Source of the DNA: Gonocerus acuteangulatus
Taxonomy: Eukaryota; Arthropoda; Insecta; Hemiptera; Coreidae
Direction of reading: 5' to 3'
DNA: 64,000 nucleotides
NCBI GenBank assembly: GCA_946811695.1
Contig: OX328126.1
Location: forward strand, 4,199,702-4,263,701
Shown in pieces: positions 1 through 10,804 of this stretch. A program made the translations under genes and the position numbers. Under the pieces are notes generated by a model, which worked only from the letters and a program-made list of their open reading frames with translations, ran no database searches and was not told the DNA's origin. Every line of letters begins with the position of its first letter. The first letter of the stretch is position 1.

Positions 1-2
1 CA

Positions 3-170
3 AATACCTCACGTCCTCTTACTTTTAATATTCCTCCTCCTCCATCCTCAAATGACCTTACATCCCTTCTAAACTCGTTTATAACGGAGTTTAGATCACT
101 TATCACCCCTCTCATTACCCTCCTAAACACCGTCGTGACGAACCTACTTCCTCTCCTCACCTCAAAATGA
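3..170 (+). CDS. LINE ORF1 (gag-like), C-terminal end only
   Basis: An open frame enters from the window start and runs 55 codons to a TGA at 168-170. It is serine-, leucine- and proline-rich (for example NIPPPPSSNDLTSLLNS). The TGA overlaps the ATG of the downstream ORF2 as ATGA, the compact ORF1/ORF2 junction known from several non-LTR retrotransposons. That overlap and the shared strand are why I read it as the tail of the element's nucleic-acid-binding ORF1 protein. No zinc knuckle is visible because the domain would lie upstream of the window. The frame is short, so the call rests mainly on its position next to ORF2. Confidence 0.55.
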   Translation, partial: NTSRPLTFNIPPPPSSNDLTSLLNSFITEFRSLITPLITLLNTVVTNLLPLLTSK

Positions 171-2875
171 CATCCCCGCCAAAAGAATCCTTCCTCATCC
201 TTCTTTGGAATGCTAACGGTGTTCGAAATCACACTTACGAACTGACAGCATTACTACAGGAAAAAGACTTTGACGCAGCACTTATAACAGAAACCAGACT
301 TACCACCAGAGGACTCTTAAATATCCCCGGATATTATACGTACCGGACTGATCACCCCGACGGAAAATCCCATGGTGGAACTGCTGTTTTGATACGCCGA
401 ACTCTAAGTCATCACCTCATTCCCCAGGAACCTACCCCGTCTCTTCAATCCACTGCTATTTCCTTGAACACATTGTCCTTCCCTTTCACCCTAACAGCTG
501 TGTATTGCCCTCCTAATAAGCCTCTTCCTGAAGTTACCCTCCATCAATACTTCGACTCCATTGGTCCACACTTCCTTGCTGGCGGCGACTACAACGCGAA
601 GCACCAACAATGGGGCTCAAGAATAACCAACTCCCGAGGTCGTTCTCTCCATGCTGTAATCTCCAGTAAACATTGCTCCACCATATCTCCTAATTCACCC
701 ACTTACTGGCCCACTGATCCCAACCGCCTTCCCGATCTCCTAGATTTTTTCATATATAAAAACCTTGGAGGGGCATACTATTCTGTCTCAAGTCCAACTG
801 AACTCTCCTCTGATCACACACCTTTGGCTCTCACAATATCCCTCCGACCCATTCCAAAATCTCTACCACCCGCATTAATTAATGGCCCTATGGACTGGGA
901 ACTCTTCCGCTCAATCCTTCAAGAATCCATCGACCTTAATATCCCCCTAAAATCACCCGAAGATCTCGATGAAGCCGTGAATTCCTTCACCACCTCCATT
1001 CAACAAGCCGCCTGGAAAGCATCCATCCCGAAGAAACACATCCAAACCAGATCCAATAATTCCTTACCATCACATATCCATGACCTCATAATATCCAAAC
1101 GCCATGCTAGATCCTTATGGCAGAGAACCAGACACCCCGATGACCGCAATTCCTACAATAGATTATGCAGGCTAGTAAAACAACATCTGAAATCCCATCA
1201 CTCTGAATCCTATAAATCCTATCTTTCCTCTCTCTCGACACAGGATAACTCCCTGTGGACAGCAACCAAAGGAATCCTGAAATACCACCCTACATCCCCT
1301 CCTCTCCGCCGAGATGACGGATCATGGGCTTCATCCGACTCAGAAAAGGCAGAAATGTTTGTATCATTCCTCAAAAACACCTTCACCCCAAATCCTGAAG
1401 CTCATGACATCCCATCACGTTCCTACATCACGGACTTCATCGATTCCCCTCTCCCCTTGTCATTACCCCCCAAACCTGTCAACCCATCTGAGGTAAAATA
1501 CCTTATCTCCAAACTTCCTCGCCGTAAATCTCCAGGGTATGACCTAATCACCTCTCAGATCCTTCGACAACTTCCATCGAAAGCAATCCTCTTCCTAACA
1601 TACTTATACAATTGCATATTCCGCACAACCCATTTTCCCACTCTATGGAAGTTCTCAATAATTATCCTTTTCCCTAAGCCCGGAAAACCAGCACATCAAA
1701 CATCTTCCTATCGCCCTATAAGCCTCCTCCCCATTTTCTCCAAAATGTTTGAAAAAATCCTCCTAAAGCGCCTCGTGCCTATTCTCAATAACCAGACCAT
1801 ACTTCCTTCCCATCAGTTTGGTTTTCGTCCTCTCCATTCCACTGTACAGCAAGGTCTTCGCGTTGTAGATCATATAGCCTCCTCCTTAGAGCAAAAAGAG
1901 TACTGCCCGAGTGTCTTCCTCGATGTGGCGCAAGCTTTTGACCGGGTCTGGCACATTGGCTTACTTTATAAACTCAAGAAACTCCTTCCTAGTACACTTT
2001 TTCTGATCCTCCGTTCCTATCTGAAAGACAGGTTTTTCAGAGACCGGCAAGGGCAAGAATACTCAGACTACCACCCAGTGGAAGCGGGAGTTCCGCAGGG
2101 TAGTGTCTTAGGACCTGTCCTCTACACCATATACACAGCTGATATTCCTCTCCATCCTAATACTCTCCTAGCCACATACGCCGACGATACAGCAGTTCTT
2201 TCTTCCCATCCCAATCCGAACGTTGCTTCAAATAATCTCCAGAACCACTTAAATGAAATAGAAAAATGGTCCAAAATTTGGAGGATCAAGGTGAATGAAA
2301 GCAAAAGCCAGTTCATAACGTTCACCCTCCGTCGCCAATCCTGTCCCCCAGTATCCTTTAATAACCAACCCCTTGTTCCCGTCAACACAGTCCGTTACCT
2401 TGGCTTTTATTTAGACTGTAGACTCACTTGGAAAGACCACATCAGACTGAAAAGACAAGAACTCAACAGACGCTTTGGACAGCTTTACAGATTACTGAAT
2501 AAAAACTCACCTCTCTCACTCGAAAACAAACTCATAACGTACAACACAATTATAAAACCCATTTGGACATACGGAATAGAGCTATGGGGAACTGCAAAAC
2601 CATCGAACATCAGACGCTTCCAAACCTTCCAATCTAAAGTCCTCCGAACTATAGTCAATGCTCCTTTTTACATAACCAATAAGAATCTTCATAAAGACCT
2701 CAACATTCCTCTAATACAAGACCTTATCCCCATCCGTTTTGCAAATTTTCACCACAAATTATCACTAAACCCTAATCATGCTGTCCAGTCACTGTCCCAA
2801 CCATCCCTATTCCCCACCACGACGGTTGAACAGGATGTGGCCCCGCGATCTGCTTTAAGCAATACAAGGGAGTGA
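167..2875 (+). CDS. LINE ORF2: endonuclease and reverse transcriptase, Jockey-like, intact
   Basis: A 902-residue polyprotein of the size usual for Jockey-clade ORF2. The N-terminal third is an APE-type endonuclease: WNANG at residues 13-17, the catalytic ITETRL glutamate near 42, GGDYNAKH at 139-146 and the terminal SDH at 215-217. The reverse transcriptase follows: a PKPGK/SSYRPISLLP block near 500, FLDVAQAFDRVW with D586, GVPQGS at 641-646, and YADD at 671-674 (catalytic D673 and D674). The C-terminal part has the RYLGF and PIWTYGIELWG motifs and no RNase H domain. Together these would nick target DNA and copy the element RNA (target-primed reverse transcription). There is no internal stop or frameshift, so the copy could be young. 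The ATG overlaps the ORF1 stop, which suggests termination-reinitiation. The family is clear; the exact clade name is inferred. Confidence 0.95.
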   Translation: MTSPPKESFLILLWNANGVRNHTYELTALLQEKDFDAALITETRLTTRGLLNIPGYYTYRTDHPDGKSHGGTAVLIRRTLSHHLIPQEPTPSLQSTAISLNTLSFPFTLTAVYCPPNKPLPEVTLHQYFDSIGPHFLAGGDYNAKHQQWGSRITNSRGRSLHAVISSKHCSTISPNSPTYWPTDPNRLPDLLDFFIYKNLGGAYYSVSSPTELSSDHTPLALTISLRPIPKSLPPALINGPMDWELFRSILQESIDLNIPLKSPEDLDEAVNSFTTSIQQAAWKASIPKKHIQTRSNNSLPSHIHDLIISKRHARSLWQRTRHPDDRNSYNRLCRLVKQHLKSHHSESYKSYLSSLSTQDNSLWTATKGILKYHPTSPPLRRDDGSWASSDSEKAEMFVSFLKNTFTPNPEAHDIPSRSYITDFIDSPLPLSLPPKPVNPSEVKYLISKLPRRKSPGYDLITSQILRQLPSKAILFLTYLYNCIFRTTHFPTLWKFSIIILFPKPGKPAHQTSSYRPISLLPIFSKMFEKILLKRLVPILNNQTILPSHQFGFRPLHSTVQQGLRVVDHIASSLEQKEYCPSVFLDVAQAFDRVWHIGLLYKLKKLLPSTLFLILRSYLKDRFFRDRQGQEYSDYHPVEAGVPQGSVLGPVLYTIYTADIPLHPNTLLATYADDTAVLSSHPNPNVASNNLQNHLNEIEKWSKIWRIKVNESKSQFITFTLRRQSCPPVSFNNQPLVPVNTVRYLGFYLDCRLTWKDHIRLKRQELNRRFGQLYRLLNKNSPLSLENKLITYNTIIKPIWTYGIELWGTAKPSNIRRFQTFQSKVLRTIVNAPFYITNKNLHKDLNIPLIQDLIPIRFANFHHKLSLNPNHAVQSLSQPSLFPTTTVEQDVAPRSALSNTRE

Positions 2876-3115
2876 TAACGGTGGTTATCTTCTCCCCACA
2901 AGCCCCTAGAGTGTCTGCAGTTCTCTCGTCCCTTTGGGGTACGGCTGTCCCTAGTCATCTCGCTTACCCGAGGAGACAAGGGGGCAGCTGGTGCGGACCC
3001 TCGTGATTTTATTTTATTTTTCTTGTTTATGTGAGCACATTACAAAATGTATTATTATATTACAGAATGTAATTTCATTAAATTAATAAATAAAAGTCAA
3101 ATGTTTCGGCTAGTT

Positions 3116-4153
3116 AGGAGGTCAACATATCAAAAGTCCTCACCCATAGCCTTTGTGCCGGAGGGGGGGGGGGGGGGGGGGGGGGAGGGGGTTTAGAAGG
3201 CCCCATTTTTCGGGTTTTCACTTATATCTCAGAAACCCTACGTCCTAGCGACATGACCATTCTATAACAAATGAAAGCGGATTAAATATGCTACAAGTTC
3301 TATTCAATGAAGTTTTTCGAGATATCTTTTGTTTTCGAAATATCCGCTCTTGAGAGTCTATCATTTGGGGAAAAAACACACTTTTTTCTATTCTCGACCG
3401 GATATCTCTTTAACGATAAACCCAAAAAATAAATGTCGGTTATAGGGTTGTAGAACATTTCATTCCCTTCAAGAATATACATAACTTTACTATTTTATGA
3501 ATTTTATTTCAAACGTTATATACGCACTCACATGGTCTTTGCAAAACCATTGCCAACATAATGAACAAGATCTTATCTAATTGAGTGTGAATTGGTCAGT
3601 GGGCCCAAAATTATATATGTTGTGTTATTTTTACGCCCAGTACTCACCATATTTACATAACTGACTATATTTTGGACAATACATTGACTGGAAATGGTGA
3701 GAAATTGAACGGTTCATTGGTCGACAGTTGTTGCCAGATATCACGATGAACACTAAAACTGTATTCACGTTTGAAGGAAAATACATAAAATAGTAAAGTT
3801 ATATATATTCTTGAAGGGAATGGAATGATCTACACCCCTATAAACGGCATTCATTTTTTGGGTTTATCTTTAAAGAGTTATCCGATCAAAAGGAGCAAGA
3901 AGTGTGTTTTTTCCCAAAATGACAGACATTCAAGAGCGGATATTTCGAAAATTAAATATATCACAAAAATTTTTTTTTTTTGTAGAACTTGTAGCATACT
4001 TAATCGGCTTGCATTTGTTATAGAATATTCATGCCGCCAGGACGCAGGGTTTCCGAGGTATAAGTGAAAGCCCGAAAAATGGGGCCTTCTAAACCCCCCT
4101 CCTCCCCCCCGCACAAAGGTTACGACCGGGGACTTTTGATATGTTCACCTCCT
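3116..4153. mobile_element. Foldback element with arms of about 375 bp
   Basis: The left arm (about 3116-3498) and right arm (about 3783-4153) are inverted copies around a spacer of about 284 bp. Matching landmarks are the outer AGGAGGT(C/G)AACATATC, the G-tract (C-tract on the right) and the inner GAATATA/TATATTC block. A third, single-arm copy lies at about 42385-42590. No transposase frame is present. The arms have diverged by substitutions and small indels, so this is an old non-autonomous element. Confidence 0.8.
3163..3185 (+). repeat. Poly-G run in the foldback arm
   Basis: There are 23 consecutive G, followed by AGGGGGG. The matching position of the right arm is a shorter, interrupted C-tract (about 4096-4110), so the run probably expanded in this arm. 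It could form a G-quadruplex, and its length may be assembly-uncertain. Confidence 0.9.
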
Positions 4154-4595
4154 ATCCAGCCCAAACACAGTTACGAAGTCAAAAATTGTGTTCCAAAAAT
4201 TTCCACCTGTAGCTGTTTTTAAGCATTCGTTGCCTGGAATGCTGGGGCAAACCAAGATGCTATATATGTAACCGTTGCCTCGGAAAATGTAATACGAGAT
4301 TTTGCTTGGGATTTTCAGGTATGTTCTTATATATCTGGAAAACGGTTGGGAAATCGTAGTAAATGTAAAGAATCTATTTGAAAGATTATTAAATTTTCCA
4401 CAAATAAGATTCTTACGCGATTTTTGATAGAGCGATCTCATTCAGAGAAATCGGTGTTTAAGTTGGAGTAATTTCTTCTTAGGATACTGTCAGTTTATTG
4501 TTGTTACGTCTAGTCGGACTTTTTATATTTTTATTGTATTATTACTACGTGATTTGGACATATTCCCCACGGCGTTATGCAGCTCCTGCGTCAAG
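4154..4595 (-). mobile_element. Family A/B element body and 5' terminus (degenerate)
   Basis: The stretch up to 4270 also occurs inverted at about 42300-42410, so it belongs to the surroundings of the foldback element. From about 4270 the text matches the family B body at 47700-47910 (landmarks TCTGGAAAACGGTTGGGAAAT and GATAGAGCGATCTCATT). It ends in a degenerate terminus, GCAGCTCCTGCGTCAAGGAC at 4577-4596, the inverted 5' end of these families. There is no coding potential. Confidence 0.5.
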
Positions 4596-5096
4596 GACGT
4601 TATAATATTTGAGACAATTTTCATCGCTGAACTCGTCTCGTTTTTTTCTCTTAACCGCTTAAAGACCAGAGTTATTTCGGGTTTAGATGATGTTTCGATT
4701 TTCCTATAAACGAGTTTACTCGGGAATTGACAATTTTACGGATTTTCAATGCGATTTTCCCTTTTATAAATTTACTTTAGCTCTTATTACTAATTATAAT
4801 TAATAATTATGAAATATCTACTATATATTTGTCAAATACCCCTCACTCACTCACTCACTCATAGTGGACGTATCATCGCCCAGCCCAAACTACTTGACGG
4901 AAAAATTTGAAATTTTGCATGGACACTCTCTTTAGATCGTAAACACTCGCTAAGAAAGGATCTTTTGTTATTCAAACTTTTAATTACTTTTAGAGGGGTT
5001 TGAATTTTTAGTTGGTTATAGCATGCACGCCTAGGCAGCATGCGTTGCTAGGACGATAACAGATCAGCTGTTACCGTACTGTATCTATTTCATAAA
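4596..5096. other. Unassigned AT-rich spacer with a short CTCA repeat
   Basis: No gene is seen. A short (CTCA)n tract lies at about 4843-4861, next to the text CCCAAACTACTTGACGG, which looks like a piece of another dispersed repeat. A small inverted motif around GCATGC and GATAACAGATCAGCTGTTA lies at about 5020-5075. Confidence 0.4.
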
Positions 5097-5098
5097 AG

Positions 5099-5865
5099 TC
5101 CGTCACGCAGAAGCTGCATAACTAAGCACTTTCCTCAGAATTTGGGTAGTGTAGACTGGTTTCCAGAACAATTTTCTTAAAATATCCTACATAAATAAAA
5201 TAAAAACATGAATAGTTCTCTTTTAATTTTGTAATGAGTAACTGCTCAATTATTAATTTTGCAATTAATTTGCTTCCAGAGGTATGTTTACACATGGTAC
5301 CTACTACACTACTTAATAAATACAAAAAACTTCATATTTTTGTCTTTTGATCTGACACAGGAACTGTATACAGTCCCAGTAGTAGTAGAAAGCGCTCCTT
5401 GCGGTGGCCATGCGAACCTACGACTGGCGGGCTATTCTATTGGAATATATTACAAAGTAAACCCCCGCTTTCCGATTGACCGATTTAGCTCATTTTTACA
5501 ACACATCTTTCTCATGAGTTACCCACGACGTATACCGCGTTTCGTTTCAATACAGCAGAAATTACGACCGGTATGAGTGTATTAGGAATTTGGGTCCGGA
5601 GTAAACCCCCCTTCTAATGAACCGATTTAGTTTATTTTTACAACACACATTTACCTGTAGATTACCACTACGAATACCGAGTTTCGTTGAAATATAACAA
5701 ATATTACGGCTGGCATGGTCAAATTAGTGTTTTGGGTCCGCGGTAGTCCCCCCCGGTGGACCGAATTTGGTAGTTAACGAACTCGTTCAATCGTTTAATA
5801 ATTGAATGCTATATACCAAGTTTCGTGACGAAAAAACAAAAACTCTGGCCGCTATCGGGTTAACA

Positions 5866-5934
<69 letters not shown>

Positions 5935-6043
5935 TTTAACGGGGGTCTACTAGGTAGGAACGATAAAGATTTGAAGAAATTTTTCAAAAATTCCGTCATG
6001 AGTGCAACCTCAATAGCTACTTTCCTTCGGAGGAAAGTGCTAA
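5099..6043 (+). mobile_element. Family A element, full length (Helitron/HINE-like)
   Basis: The copy starts with TCCGTCACGCAG(A/G)AGCTGC and ends with the hairpin ACTTTCCT-TCGG-AGGAAAGT directly followed by GCTAA. The subterminal AAGCACTTTCCTC near the 5' end is the inverted match of GGAGGAAAGTGCT at the 3' end. The interior has imperfect repeats of about 120-150 bp built on GTTTCGTTGAAATATAACAAA, then a (TA)n tract, then a conserved segment before the hairpin. No target-site duplication is visible. The layout (TC start, hairpin, CTRR-type end, internal microsatellite) fits non-autonomous Helitron or Helentron elements. The flank is G at the left rather than the A of canonical Helitrons, so the class is inferred. 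Confidence 0.7.
5868..5931. repeat. (TA)n microsatellite inside family A
   Basis: About 31 TA dinucleotides at the fixed internal position of family A, between CGGGTTAACAGACA and AAATTTTAACGGGGG. The same position carries (TA)n in the other A copies. Confidence 0.97.
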
Positions 6044-6652
6044 TATTATTTATATTTGAGCTTCATTTCAACCATGATGCCAGACCTTGAATTACTAGAA
6101 ATAAACTGTGATTTTGTCCCTCATAGAGTTTACGCTATACCTGGTGATGGTCCATCCGAGGTAATAATATCCCGAACCCTTGCACAGCCTCCTCACCCAT
6201 CAGCATCCCCAGTCAGAACACTTCTTGGTAAAGCTTGCAAATATAATGGGTGTTTCCAAATGACATCTTGGAAATATAATTTTATTAATTTTAACGTACA
6301 TTTATTATTGACAGCAAATTTTAACCTGTACTGGTTATCCTGTTAGTGGTAACCCATGGAAAATGATTTCGCATTATCATAAAATTATGAAAAATGTAAA
6401 ATAAATAAATAACCTATAGATAACGAGTTATCTCTAGGTTATCTGTTTGTTGACATTGGTCCGGAGCGCCCCAGTGCCGGAAACATTATACTTACCAATT
6501 ACTTATCAATTGATGAACAACATATAGTATGACGGGAACCGTACTATAATAAACTCCACAATATTATATAGTAGCGTTAATTTTGATGATACATTATTTA
6601 ACTACTTATCTGCCGTGACGAACCACGGGAATTCAGCTATTATATAATAAAA
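6044..6652. other. Unassigned AT-rich spacer
   Basis: No supported gene is present. A small imperfect hairpin built on ATAACCTA and GAGTTATCT lies at about 6409-6445. A 96-residue open frame at 6056-6346 has no recognisable motif and I do not call it a gene. Confidence 0.4.
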
Positions 6653-6660
6653 TATTGATT

Positions 6661-6846
6661 TTTTTTTTTTTTTTTTTTACGGCGCATCGACATAAATCTT
6701 GGCCATTAGCGCCGACGTCCAGGGTGCAGCCAGGAATTTTCTCAGCGAGCCCTGAGATGAGAAAATTTCTGGCACCGGTGGGGATCGAACCCACCATCTC
6801 CCGCTTATGAATCTAGCGCGCTAGCCACTAGACCACGGGAGACCCC
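6661..6846 (-). mobile_element. tRNA-derived SINE (SINE-1), with target-site duplication
   Basis: Read on the minus strand, the head begins GGGTCTCCCGTGGTCTAGTGG (A-box region) with a B box GGTTCGATCCC. The body CTGGACGTCGGCGCTAATGG follows, then an A-tail (the T run at 6661-6678 on the plus strand). The flanks TATTGATT at 6653-6660 and 6847-6854 are identical 8-bp target-site duplications, which show LINE-driven insertion. The tail is shared with the 5S-derived SINE at 12849. It is a Pol III-type retroelement, not a functional tRNA, because the cloverleaf stems do not pair. Confidence 0.85.
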
Positions 6847-7417
6847 TATTGATTCACAATTGAAGGAAATGATTTGGATTTTGATAAATCATGGTAGTAT
6901 TACCCGTTAATATTTACATACATAATTACAAACAATGTTAAGCTAAAGATGTTGTAATAAAGATGGAGACTGCAGACCGAATGCAGAGAGAGAGAGAACC
7001 TTGAAACGGACAAGAGCCTAGAAAAGGAAGAAAACTCGAGTCCCTCCCTCCCCCTCTCTGGAGTGTATACTCTCCCTAGCCACGTTATATACACTCTGTA
7101 TACATCTCGGGTATATAGGTCCTGCAGCTGGTAATGCACGTTGCATGAAGGGTTTTATGCAGTTTGAGATTTTGCTATAATGTACCTCTTGGGTAGATAA
7201 GAAGGTAAATACAGGGTGGCACAGATAAGCGGACCAAAAGGGAAATAAATACTAAACGGTTTAAAATATCAACAATTTTCATAGGGAAACGTTGTAGTTC
7301 TCGTCGAGATCTATAAAATGGTGCCCTTGGAAATAAGAAAATAACCCTTCTAATTGCTTAAATAGGCCTTTGAAGGGAAGGGTTTCCTCTTTACCTATAT
7401 TTTGCATTACATTTTTA

Positions 7418-7680
7418 TTAGCGCGGTTCCTCCTTCCCTTCATAGGGAGGAACCCCGCTTATAAGGTTGATATCATGAAACAATCCGGAAGTGCCGACTA
7501 GAAAATTTCGCGTTTCAGAACCCCTAGAGACCGAAAATAACGGTGGTTCAAATTTGTATATATATATACCAATATAAAAAATATATTTTGATGACATTTG
7601 GTACAAAAATCCGTCGCCCAATTTGAAAGGTGAGGCCCCCTCCTTTAGCCGCCACTTGACATGATTTCTTTAACACAGGT
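7418..7680 (-). mobile_element. Family B element, 3' part
   Basis: Minus-strand 3' terminus. The hairpin GGTTCCTCCCTATG...GGAGGAACC is followed by GCGCTAA and then T, fitting a Helitron CTRR^T end. Inside it come the conserved TTTCGCGTTTCAGAACCC segment, a short TA tract and the diagnostic TTGGTACAAAAAT motif. The copy fades after about 7680. Confidence 0.7.
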
Positions 7681-8440
7681 AACGATATAGAACGGTGTAA
7701 AAGGCCTCTGGCAGGCGAGTTCAGAGAGTATACAGTGAAGTAAGCACAACATGAAGCTATCTAGTTAGCAGGTTTACCCGATCACTCACACAAACACTAA
7801 GGTCTACTAGCATGCACAGGTACAAGGAATTGAATTTCGATTCTTCTCCTGACACCTGTACAGGTCGCTACGCCTGCACAGGTTATGACAGCAGTGGCTA
7901 GCACACACGCTTCGGTTTAGGCTCCACCTACATGGGACCCGTATTTCACCCGATCCAATCCGATTTCCTTTCACCGACAACGGCCGTTGTGAGTGCCTTC
8001 ATTGGTCCCGACCCGATCTAGTCACAGCTAGTCCGTAATGACCTCGTAGTGAAGTGAAAATGAGTAATTAATTTAAGAAATACGACCTAATAAGCATAGA
8101 AACCTACGATTCATATTTTAACATTATTTATAAGGAAGATAGCTAGAAGATTATAAGCATTGGAAGGATATAAATATTAGAAGGTTATTAACATTGGATG
8201 GTTATAAACATATTTCCACGTAATTTATAAACAAGGAAAACAAACATGTGAATTGACAAAGTTGTTCTGATTAGCTTTCATTTTAAAAAAAATTGCATTG
8301 AAATCGGTTAAGATTTAGAGGCTGTAGACCTTTTTGAAACACAATATGTGGTTTGGCGCCATTTTGATTCGTCGGTCCGAAATCGGTCTAGAAACAAGCA
8401 AGTTTGAACGGCCGATCGGTGGCCATCGGTTCGGAACCAG
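7681..8440. other. Unassigned spacer
   Basis: I see no gene and no recognisable mobile element. The sequence is moderately complex, with the related strings CATGCACAGGTACAAGG and CACCTGTACAGGTCGCTACG near 7812-7880, which form a small imperfect inverted motif around ACAGGT. Confidence 0.35.
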
Positions 8441-8604
8441 TGTAGGCATCTCCATTGAGGTGCATGTGTTTGTTTTTCTTCCGACAGTCAGTGACCATCG
8501 GATCGGATCGGATCGGGACCAATGTAGGCGCCTCCATTGAGGTGCATGTGTTTGTTTTTCTTCCGACAGTCAGTGGCTATCGGATCGGATCGGAACCAAT
8601 GTCG
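8441..8604. repeat. 82-bp tandem duplication rich in GATCG
   Basis: Two copies of an 82-bp unit begin at TGTAGGC (8441 and 8523), each ending in GATCGGATCGG-type repeats. A related GGCCGATCGGTGGCCATCGG stretch lies just upstream. Small overlapping open frames repeat with the unit and are not genes. Confidence 0.85.
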
Positions 8605-9164
8605 TGCCTCCTTACCCGCACAGTTCACCTTTACAGGTAAACCTCTCCGGTATGTTTTAACGTGTATGGCTGGCCTTACTCGGGAATCGATAACATACAG
8701 CGCGATTCCGAAGACGAAGTGACAAAACGTTTTGAAAATTCTCTTATGAGTGCAACCTTAATAGCTTTAATATTGTAAAAACGATAAAACTATTTATAAT
8801 AATAATTGCCCTTGCCTGGTTTCTAGTTTCGACTAACAAGACTATGTTTGTTTGGCTTCAGCGACTAGTCGAAATCAACTTAAATCCAACAGTCTCGCTT
8901 CCATTCCCGGACAAAGTGCTTCTCATAAACTTACTATTTATAACTAACATTTAAACATTGTTAAAAACATAACTTGAAAAAGTGCATTTTTCGTTATCGG
9001 GTATATGTTACTTGTCTAACACAAGATGTCTATGTTTACGGTAATGTTTTGATTTTTTTTGTCATTAGTGGATTAATTATGAAAAATGTAAGTATATTTT
9101 TTATTAACGTTTTTTTATTTATTTAATTTGTTTTGGGTTTGCGGTGATTAACTCCTTGGGAAGG

Positions 9165-9170
<6 letters not shown>

Positions 9171-9228
<58 letters not shown>
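9171..9228. repeat. (TA)n microsatellite
   Basis: About 29 TA repeats followed by a short A run. The flanks do not match the A or B families clearly. Confidence 0.97.
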
Positions 9229-9234
<6 letters not shown>

Positions 9235-9837
9235 TATTAATCGTTTTAGTTTTTGTCTCTCATTTATTTCTATTAATATCACGAAAATAAACCTAATATT
9301 ACTTTTGTTTATTTGATGTTTTTTAACTTTATAATTCCAATTACATTAAGACATTAGGAGATATTCTCAGTTCTATGTATACCGTTGAAGAGCTGATTAA
9401 ATTTTACAGGTTTTGTGAGATTCGGCAGTCTGCAGGATTTGTTTTGGACGAGTAATGATTTTCTAAAAGTTGTCGCTAACCAAAAGCTTTTATTAATTTC
9501 TACTTTTTGGATTGATATTATGGTCTGATTGAGATAATTACGATCATTGAATATGCACTAGACTTGAAGAAAATTTAGTGCTGATTTCAAAAATATAATG
9601 AATCGTTGAAAAAAATGTGTACAAAGAGAGAAAATTGGAGTTTTACTACAAGAAACACGGTTTTCTGTAAAGAACCTACGGCATATGTTTGGAAGGGAGT
9701 GAGATAGAAATGTATGGTTGGTGGTCTTGAACTAAATTCTCTTTTGTCTAGTTTCACCCCCTCAAGTATTGTCATCTACGCGCGATACACTTTGTATATA
9801 TATATATATATATATTTATATGTGTATATATATATTG

Positions 9838-10126
9838 CTAAATGACCTGAGTTCAAATCCCGAGCAAGCACTTATGATTTTTTCCTCTACTGTCTTGGTT
9901 CTTGGGTTGGATTCGGCCTCCCTGACCGTCCCTAGACCAACCCAGCCTTTAATTAATTTATTAATGGGTACCTTGGTGCTAATGACACTAGCAGTCGAAG
10001 CAGCCAGGCGAAAATCGGGCGGTCGGAGCATAGTACTGACCACACTATCTCCCTAGTGTTCCGTATGGTCATGAATCAGATATCTCTACAGTATCTGCCC
10101 CTTGTGACCAGTTACGAGACTGTTTT
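9838..10126 (+). mobile_element. tRNA-Ile-like SINE (SINE-2), 5'-truncated
   Basis: The copy starts inside the tRNA head. The B box GAGTTCAAATCCC is present and the A box is missing. It continues through the body GGCCTCCCTGACCGTCCCTAG and the segment CTATCTCCCTAGTGT, ending near GAGACTG plus a short T run. It abuts a (TA)n-rich tract at 9797-9835, so the missing head was probably lost at a microsatellite boundary. Confidence 0.85.
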
Positions 10127-10429
10127 TATATATATGTATATTTGCTATTCTTAGACTATACCCTCTTCGAGAGAATATTGACTTTGTGAGACATGGGGGG
10201 TTTGCTAAGCCTCTAAGTGGGGGGAGGATTATAAGTGACAGTGACCAGTGAAGCCAGAGAAATGGACAACACTGATTGCTTTCTTTCAGAACAAACCTTA
10301 TCCAACAACACTGGGATTTCATGGAGATTAGATTTTAGTACAGGTATTTAGTTAGTACCTGAACCTGAAAATAGGTACTTTCCATATCATCCTGCACACA
10401 TTTTGTGCAGTCTCACAAGCTGAAAACTG

Positions 10430-10560
10430 GTTCGACTTTTATACAATTTGGTACAAAAATCTTTCATCTGATTTCAAAGGTTAAATTCGTTTACAAGTAC
10501 AATCTGTCCACCGGAGCATGTTTTTGGAGCGAAATTCGAATATACGATTTTTTTTATTTG
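10430..10560 (-). mobile_element. Family B fragment
   Basis: It carries the family B body motifs CAATTTGGTACAAAAAT, TTCAAAGGTTAAATTCGTT and a degenerate CCACCGGAGCATGTTTTTGG. Neither terminus is present. Confidence 0.5.
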
Positions 10561-10804
10561 CAATTTTTGTGAACCGACTGCTGAGGCCGTTAGCACACAT
10601 GGAATTCAATCTGTTACTGTCGTTGCGTATTATGTTTTTACCAGACAGATATAAGTCTGTATATTAATGTTTCGTTTTTAACATATGTTGGAACTAATGC
10701 TAAACCTCTTATCTAAATCTAAACTCAAATATTTACATACCGCACTAGTATTTCTGAAGTAAATGAAAGGCTTTGGTAAATATCTCTTCATCAACCATCA
10801 AAAC

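Larger units (their letters stand above)
1..3096 (+). mobile_element. Jockey-like LINE, 5' part outside the window
   Basis: The element holds the ORF1 tail, ORF2 and a roughly 220-bp 3' UTR. It ends in an A-rich tail with TAAA-type repeats (about 3080-3095), typical of Jockey and related LINEs. The next recognisable repeat, a foldback arm, begins about 20 bp further on. The 5' end and any left target-site duplication lie outside the window, so full length cannot be shown. Confidence 0.9.

Noticed and set aside
2122..2388. Minus-strand ORF of 88 codons over the LINE
   Set aside because: It is an antisense shadow of the reverse transcriptase coding region.
5787..6090. Tyr/Ile-rich ORFs (YIYIYI...) here and at many other TA tracts
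   Set aside because: They are translations of (TA)n, which is open in several frames.
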